The notes under the pieces were generated by a model, which saw only the letters and a list, made by a program, of their open reading frames with translations, made no database searches and was not told the DNA's origin. A stretch of DNA of 64,000 nucleotides from DATLLN01 sp963720885 (GTDB lineage: Bacteria > Actinomycetota > Thermoleophilia > Gaiellales > JAICJC01). The number at the start of each line of letters is the position of its first letter. Position 1 is the first letter of the stretch. Of this stretch, positions 59,654-64,000 are shown piece after piece. The translations under genes were made by a program, and so were the position numbers. The DNA lies in assembly GCA_963720885.1 (NCBI GenBank), contig CAVRGW010000006.1:930001-994000 (forward strand). The letters are read 5' to 3'.

Positions 59654-59680
59654 CGGGGCGCCGGTCAAGCCGGCGCCCCG
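59654..59680. terminator. Bidirectional hairpin between convergent genes
   Basis: An 11-bp perfect stem with a TCAAG loop lies 12 bases after the small protein stop and 13 bases before the lactonase-like gene stop; it can serve both. Confidence 0.7.
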
Positions 59681-59692
59681 ACGACGGAGGTG

Positions 59693-60781
59693 CTACCGGG
59701 CCTCGAGTCCGACGGTGCCGGCGGGGAGGGTGCCGGCGTTCCCGACGTGATGCAGGCTGCCGTCGGCGGCGATCCGCCACGCTTCGATCTGGCCGAAGCC
59801 ATCGGCCAGCACGTACAGAAAGCGCCCATCGGGCGTGACCGACTCGTCCAGCGGGTGGCTGCCGGCGCCGGCGTTCGCCGTCTCGCCGTTGCCGTCGAGC
59901 AGGTCGATCGAGCCGTTCTGGCGAACGCGGTAGCCGGACAGCGTCCCGCTGCCCGCGTTTGCCGTATAGGCGAATCGGCTGTCCGGGGTGGTGGCCACCC
60001 AGCACGCGGCCTGCTGGTGATTCTCCACGGCGCCGGAGCGCGGCGTCAGGCCGCCGGCCGCGGTGACCGTGTACGACGTCGCGCCGCTTGTCGGCGGGAC
60101 GCTGGCGTCGGAGACCACGAGCACGCCCGACCGGGTGAACGCGAACCCGAACGGCGTGCCGCCGACCGACGGATGCGAGATGGCCGCGCTCAGCGAGCCG
60201 TCCGCATGCACGCGGAACGTGTCGATCGTGCTCGACGCCTTGTTGGTCACGACCAGGACGTTGCCGGCCGGGTTTATCCCGACCTGCGCAGGCCCCGAGT
60301 CACCCGCGCCCAGCGGCCGCCATGCGGCGTGGATCCGGGCCAGGCCGGCGCTGGTGACGCGGAAGCCGACGATGCTTGGGGTCGAGCCGCCGTTCAGCAC
60401 ATACACGCGACCGGCGCGGGCGACCACGCTGATCGGCGTTTCGCCGCCCGAGCCGATCACCTGCTTGCGGGTCAGCCACGTCCCGGACGTCCGGAACACC
60501 GACAGGCTGTCGCTGGCGGCGTTGACGGCGTACACCCTGCTGCCGTCCGGGCTGAGCGCAAGCGCGCCCTGCGAGCCGAGGTTGGCGCCGGTGCCCCGGC
60601 CGCCGGTGGCGAACGAGTGCACCGAGTGCAGCCCGCCGCCGGCGCCGCGTTCGAGCACGACCACGCGGTTTCCGGCGGATCCGTTCGACAGCGTGTAGAC
60701 GGCGCCGCTCGAGCTGGCGAAGGCGCTCGCCGGGAAGGCCAGTGCTGCCAGGCCGAAGGCGAACGCGAGGAGTCGTTTCAC
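59693..60781 (-). CDS. Secreted lactonase-like beta-propeller
   Basis: The 362-residue protein has a signal peptide (RLLAFAFGLAALAFPASAFA) and a seven-bladed propeller of the 6-phosphogluconolactonase/YVTN type (PF10282-like): GALALSPDGSRVYAVNAASD, VGINPAGNVLVVTNKASSTI, DSRFAYTANAGSGTLSGYRV and ESVTPDGRFLYVLADGFGQI. Such secreted members are often not lactonases but unknown binding proteins. No metal-binding residues can be assigned. It faces the response regulator gene across 140 bases and is divergent to it. Confidence 0.85.
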   Translation of the reverse strand: MKRLLAFAFGLAALAFPASAFASSSGAVYTLSNGSAGNRVVVLERGAGGGLHSVHSFATGGRGTGANLGSQGALALSPDGSRVYAVNAASDSLSVFRTSGTWLTRKQVIGSGGETPISVVARAGRVYVLNGGSTPSIVGFRVTSAGLARIHAAWRPLGAGDSGPAQVGINPAGNVLVVTNKASSTIDTFRVHADGSLSAAISHPSVGGTPFGFAFTRSGVLVVSDASVPPTSGATSYTVTAAGGLTPRSGAVENHQQAACWVATTPDSRFAYTANAGSGTLSGYRVRQNGSIDLLDGNGETANAGAGSHPLDESVTPDGRFLYVLADGFGQIEAWRIAADGSLHHVGNAGTLPAGTVGLEAR

Positions 60782-60794
60782 GGTGTTCCTCCTT

Positions 60795-60809
60795 GGGTCG
60801 AGTTGACCC
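60795..60809. promoter_or_regulatory. Short inverted repeat upstream of the lactonase-like gene
   Basis: GGGTC-GAGTT-GACCC lies 14 bases upstream of the start codon of the minus-strand gene, in the divergent region shared with the response regulator. Confidence 0.25.
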
Positions 60810-60921
60810 GATCCAGGCTAGGACCGACTCCTTGCGCACGTCTTTCCCGATCCTTACGAAATTCGGAACTGCGGTGCGGATCGCTCGTAACGCCCAGCTG
60901 GGGCGGTGATACTGACTCATC

Positions 60922-61605
60922 ATGAGCTCGAACATCCTGGTCGTCGATGACGAGCCGATCGTCCGCGAGGTCGTGTGCCGCTACCTGGAGCGTGAGTCGT
61001 TCACCACGCTCGAGGCGGGGGACGGCGAGCAGGCGCTGCGGCTGCTGCGCGCCGAGGAGATCGACCTGGTGGTGCTCGACGTCATGCTCCCCGGCCCTGA
61101 CGGGCTCGAGCTGTGCCGCTGGATCCGCGCGCGCTCTGACCTGCCGGTGATCATGTTGACGGGCCGGGGCGAGGTCACCGACCGGATCGTCGGCCTCGAG
61201 CTGGGCGCCGACGACTATCTGACCAAGCCGTTCTCGCCGCGCGAGCTGACGGTGCGGGTGCGGACGGTGCTGCGCCGTGCCGCGGGCGCCCGCAGCTCCG
61301 AGGATGGCCGGATCGAGCTAGGCGACCTGGCGGTCGATCCTGCCACCCGAGAGGTCGAGCTGCGCGGTTCGCCCGTGCGGCTGACCGCGCGCGAGTTCGA
61401 CCTGCTCGAGTTCCTGTGCCGCCATCCGCGCCACGTGTTCTCGCGGGATCAGCTGATGGACGCCGCCTGGGGCTACCGGTCGGCCCGCGACACCGGCACC
61501 GTGACCGTGCACGTCCGCCGGCTGCGCGAGAAGCTCGAGAGCGACCCATCGGAGCCGCGGATGCTGCAGACGGTGTGGGGGATCGGCTACCGGCTGGTGC
61601 CGTGA
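60922..61605 (+). CDS. OmpR-family response regulator
   Basis: The 227-residue protein has a receiver domain with the acidic pocket VVDDEP, phospho-acceptor Asp53 in VVLDVMLPGPDG, Thr in MLTGRG and Lys in YLTKPF, then a winged-helix OmpR/PhoB DNA-binding domain (LTAREFDLLEFLCRHPRHVF, SRDQLMDAAWGYRS, VTVHVRRLREKLE). It should bind DNA when phosphorylated. The partner kinase gene begins within its stop codon (GTGA), but that kinase is broken (next entry), so another kinase would be needed. TGATACT about 15 bases before the ATG may be a promoter element. Confidence 0.94.
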   Translation: MSSNILVVDDEPIVREVVCRYLERESFTTLEAGDGEQALRLLRAEEIDLVVLDVMLPGPDGLELCRWIRARSDLPVIMLTGRGEVTDRIVGLELGADDYLTKPFSPRELTVRVRTVLRRAAGARSSEDGRIELGDLAVDPATREVELRGSPVRLTAREFDLLEFLCRHPRHVFSRDQLMDAAWGYRSARDTGTVTVHVRRLREKLESDPSEPRMLQTVWGIGYRLVP

Positions 61606-62366
61606 TCCATGTCGCCGTCATCGCCTCGGCCGCGGCGCTGGTGCTGGTGCTGTTGTCGGGCGCCGTCATGTTCGACTCCGGCCACGACATGCAGCTCGAC
61701 CGCGGAGTTCGACGAGCTGGCCCGCGCCGTGAACGACATGGCGGCAAGCCTCGAGCGGCTGTTCGACGCTCGCCGCGAGCTGGTCGCCTGGGTGAGCCAC
61801 GACCTGCGGACGCCGCTCGCGGCGATGCAGGCGATGCTCGAGGCGGTTGACGACGGACTCGTGCCGGCCGAGCACTACCTGCCCGCGATCCATGAGCAGG
61901 TACGGGTGATGGCAGTGCTGATCGACGACCTGTTCGAGCTCGCCCAGCTGGACGCGAGAGCGGTATCGGCCGACGGTGAGGCGGCGCTGCATCCGGTGAT
62001 CGAGAGCTGCCTGCGCGGACTGCAGGCCGAGGCGCTGGCCCGGCGCGTGCGGCTCGAGGCGCGCGTCGACGACCCGCTGCCCGACGTGCGGTGTGCGCGG
62101 TGACCGCGCGGTTCGCGGGTGACGCGCCCGAGGTCGTCGTCACCGTTGCCGACACGGGCGATGGCCTGTCGCCTCAGGCGCTGCAGCGAATGTTCGACCG
62201 ATTCTGGCGCGACGACGACGCGCGTGACCGGCGCACCGGCGGCGCCGGGCTCGGTCTGGCGATCGCGCAGGGGCTTGTCGAACACCACGGCGGGCGGATC
62301 TGGGCCGAGAACCGCGCCGGGGGCGGGGCCAGCGTCAGCTTCACGCTGCCCCGCGCGGCGCTCTGA
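61602..62366 (+). pseudogene. Sensor histidine kinase with two internal deletions
   Basis: The GTG overlaps the regulator stop. Frame one gives a membrane helix (VAVIASAAALVLVLLSGAV). At about 61700 the frame jumps straight to the end of a HAMP-like linker (EFDELARAVNDMAASLERLF) and the dimerisation domain with the phospho-accepting His in WVSHDLRTPL. At about 62098 it jumps again from VDDPLPDVRCA to VTARFAGDAPEVVVTVADTG, so the whole N-box of the ATPase domain is missing, while DTGDGLSPQ, FDRFWRDDDA and GAGLGLAIAQGLVEHHGG remain. A normal protein would be 450 residues or more; 250 remain. As sequenced it cannot bind ATP or cross-signal. Confidence 0.8.
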
Positions 62367-62369
62367 CGA

Positions 62370-63560
62370 TCAGCTGGCCTTGACCTCGGCCCAGATCCGC
62401 TGGTATTCGGTGCGGTTGGGGATGAACGCGTCCAGCTTGACCGGCGGGTCGAGCGCGTGCGGATCACCGATCTTCAGCTTGGCGGCCAGGTCCGCGTTGG
62501 TGATCTCATCCGGCGTGATCGTCTTGTCGGCGGCGCCGTACGCGAACAGGTTCGTCAGCTGCACGCACGGTTTGTGGGCGATGAAAGAGTCGACGTAGGC
62601 ATGGGCGTGCAGTGGGCTCTCGGTGCCCTTGCCCATCATGAATCCACAGATCCAGGCCAGCGTCCCTTGCTTCGGCGCACCCATGAAGTCGACCTTGTCG
62701 AAGCCCAGCGCCTTGCCCATGTCGGTGTAGTCGTTCGCCCACGAGTAGGTGATCCAGATGTCGCCCGACTTGAAGCCGGGCTGCATGTTGCCGTATTCGC
62801 TCGTCCAGTAGAACTTGTTCAGCGGCTTCTGCTTGATCAACAGCTCCTTCGCCCGGTCGAGCTCATCGGGCGTCATGTTGTCGATGTCCTTGGCCGGCGG
62901 ATCCATCACCAGGCCGGCGATGATCACCGGTGTCGAGCCGCCGTCCCACATCGAGATCTTGCCGCTGTACTTCTCGTTCCAGAAGAGGCTCCAGCCCTCA
63001 GCGGCGTCGGCCGGGTCGACCTTGTCGGTGCGGTAGAGGATCGACGAGAAACCCCAGTCCCAGGGGATCCAGTACTGCTGGCCGTCGATCACCCCGCGTG
63101 CGGTCATCTCGGGGTAGAGGTTGGGGAAGTTCGAGAGCAGGCTGGTGTCGAACGGCTCGACCACGCCGGCGTCGACGTAGTCGTGGACGTAGCCGACGCA
63201 GGGATGCAAGAGGTCGAACTTCTGCCCCGCCTTCATCGCGTTCAGGCACTTGTCGTCGTTGCCGTAGTCGGCGTACTTGAGGCCGCCGGCGCCGTACTCG
63301 TTGACATAGCTCTTGCCCGCCAGCAGGCCGTAGGTCTGCGCCTTGGTGCCGCCCGCTTCGTAGCCGGGCCACTCCGAGATGACCAGTTTGTTCGGCTCGC
63401 TCGAGATGTCACCCGAGTACGTCACGGCGGGGCCGGAGACGGCGCTGCCTCCGCCGGTCTCGGCCTTGATGCCGGAGGACGAACCGCAGCCGGCCAGCAG
63501 GGTCGCGCCTCCTAGCGCGGCAGAGCCCTTGAGGAAATCACGCCGGTCGATACGCGCCAT
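62370..63560 (-). CDS. Spermidine/putrescine-type ABC substrate-binding lipoprotein
   Basis: The 396-residue protein has a Tat and lipoprotein leader (MARIDRRDFLKGSAALGGAT and LLAGC). The binding fold has LVISEWPGYEAGG, YVNEYGAGGLKYADYGND, the polyamine-type segment YWIPWDWGFSSILYRTDKV and SWANDYTDMGKALGF. These are PotD/PotF-like features, where Trp, Asp and Tyr residues line the amine site. It would deliver a polyamine or related cation to an ABC importer, but permease and ATPase genes are not in the window; they may lie beyond the right edge. It converges on the kinase remnant with 3 bases between. Confidence 0.88.
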   Translation of the reverse strand: MARIDRRDFLKGSAALGGATLLAGCGSSSGIKAETGGGSAVSGPAVTYSGDISSEPNKLVISEWPGYEAGGTKAQTYGLLAGKSYVNEYGAGGLKYADYGNDDKCLNAMKAGQKFDLLHPCVGYVHDYVDAGVVEPFDTSLLSNFPNLYPEMTARGVIDGQQYWIPWDWGFSSILYRTDKVDPADAAEGWSLFWNEKYSGKISMWDGGSTPVIIAGLVMDPPAKDIDNMTPDELDRAKELLIKQKPLNKFYWTSEYGNMQPGFKSGDIWITYSWANDYTDMGKALGFDKVDFMGAPKQGTLAWICGFMMGKGTESPLHAHAYVDSFIAHKPCVQLTNLFAYGAADKTITPDEITNADLAAKLKIGDPHALDPPVKLDAFIPNRTEYQRIWAEVKAS

Positions 63561-63711
63561 GCTGCTGAGCCTCCTGCTCGGGGGCGCTCAACCTACCGGT
63601 GCTCCCGACACGTGTCCAGCGGCCGACCCGTCAAGCCGCGGAGCGTGACGATCTTGTCGCAGGGCGCGCGGAAGCGCCACGACTCGCGCACGGCCGGCGT
63701 TGGCCCTGGCA

Positions 63712-63737
63712 CTGTGCCCGGCACCTGTGCCCGGCAC
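63712..63737 (+). repeat. Short tandem repeat
   Basis: A 13-base unit CTGTGCCCGGCAC occurs twice in direct succession, flanked by CCCTGG and CCAGGG, which could pair around it. Confidence 0.5.
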
Positions 63738-63771
63738 CAGGGTCTGGCGACTCAGGCCCGGCGGCGGGCGG

Positions 63772-64000
63772 TCAGTCCTCGAGCCACTCCGTCTCCATCT
63801 CGGAGGCGGTGTGGATGTTGACCATGCGGAGCTCGCCGACGCCGGTGTTCGTGAAGGCGTGGGGCATTCCGGCTGGCGCGATCACGATGATGCCCGCCTC
63901 GGCGACGATCACGTCCTCGCCGACGCGGAACGTCGCCTGGCCGCCCTCGACGATGAACAGCTCCGGATACGGGTGGCGGTGCAGCGACGGGCCCTTGCCG
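63772..64000 (-). CDS. Cupin-domain protein, 5' end beyond window
   Basis: The minus-strand frame is open to the right edge and ends at TGA 63772-63774, giving the last 75 residues. They read SLHRHPYPELFIVEGGQATF, RVGEDVIVAEAGIIVIAPAG, MPHAFTNTGVGELRMVNIHT and ETEWLED. These carry both cupin motifs (H-x-H with E, and P-x-x-x-P-H) with the metal-binding histidines and glutamate. Function ranges from enzymes to regulators, so only the fold is certain. The true start is missing. Confidence 0.85.
   Translation of the reverse strand, partial: GKGPSLHRHPYPELFIVEGGQATFRVGEDVIVAEAGIIVIAPAGMPHAFTNTGVGELRMVNIHTASEMETEWLED

Overview
The window is high-GC (roughly two-thirds G+C) and reads as chromosome of an actinobacterium. 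Clues for the class Thermoleophilia (Gaiellales/Solirubrobacterales-like soil bacteria) are a secreted protein at 25.9 kb with the RISPSFV...ALFVALGGTAWA leader and NLNADKVDGLDAAQL motif, two very long zinc-ribbon/class III cyclase/AAA/TPR proteins, several PQQ/TolB-like propeller proteins, and many GTG starts. The taxonomic call is an inference from protein style, not from a marker gene. Two tRNA genes are present (Glu-TTC at 22.0 kb, Lys-TTT at 25.3 kb); no rRNA, CRISPR or intact phage was seen.

Layout. 0-4.8 kb: a truncated beta-helix-like protein, then a MacB/LolCDE-type ABC exporter (permease, ATPase, small lipoprotein) and a secreted protein closed by a strong hairpin. 4.9-10 kb: a cyclase-ATPase regulator, a frameshifted propeller protein and an SDR oxidoreductase. 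10-16.3 kb: a gene-poor, decayed stretch with dispersed repeats, gene fragments, and three tandem TolB-like genes divergent from a GntR/YtrA-type repressor gene, all of them damaged. 16.3-25.3 kb: a lipoprotein hydrolase, a second cyclase-ATPase regulator, tRNA-Glu, a GDPD phosphodiesterase and a secreted M14 carboxypeptidase. 25.3-28.3 kb: a 3-kb block between tRNA-Lys and a duplicate of its 3' end, probably an old integrated element. 28.4-33.2 kb: a VOC protein, a CARDB plus glycine-rich surface protein, tryptophanase and a GAP/LysE-like exporter. 33.2-38.5 kb: an Ldh2-type dehydrogenase and a metal locus (MntH, an MntR/DtxR repressor, a ZIP transporter with an extracytoplasmic domain, a two-domain multicopper oxidase). 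38.6-43.4 kb: a complete carbohydrate ABC importer whose first permease carries an SdrD-B-like domain. 43.5-55.3 kb: membrane, phosphate and stress genes (DUF7144, two PAP2 phosphatases, SulP, PPK2, DAG-kinase-like, SHOCT protein, P-type ATPase, Na+/H+ antiporter, UspA). 55.4-64 kb: DUF4389, alcohol dehydrogenase, an intact IS481 element, ChrA, a lactonase-like propeller, an OmpR-type regulator with a broken histidine kinase, a PotD-like binding protein and a cut-off cupin.

How the parts may work together. The overlapping oxidase-ZIP pair beside MntR-MntH looks like one metal oxidation and uptake locus. The ATPase, binding protein and permeases at 38.6-43.4 kb are arranged as one operon. PPK2, the DAG-kinase-like protein and the small gene before them overlap end to end and are surely co-transcribed. 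Several genes are split by single-base shifts, about a dozen in all, and nearly all are net +1 in the gene's own sense. That bias makes insertion errors in the assembly as likely as real decay, so genes called frameshifted here may be intact in the organism.
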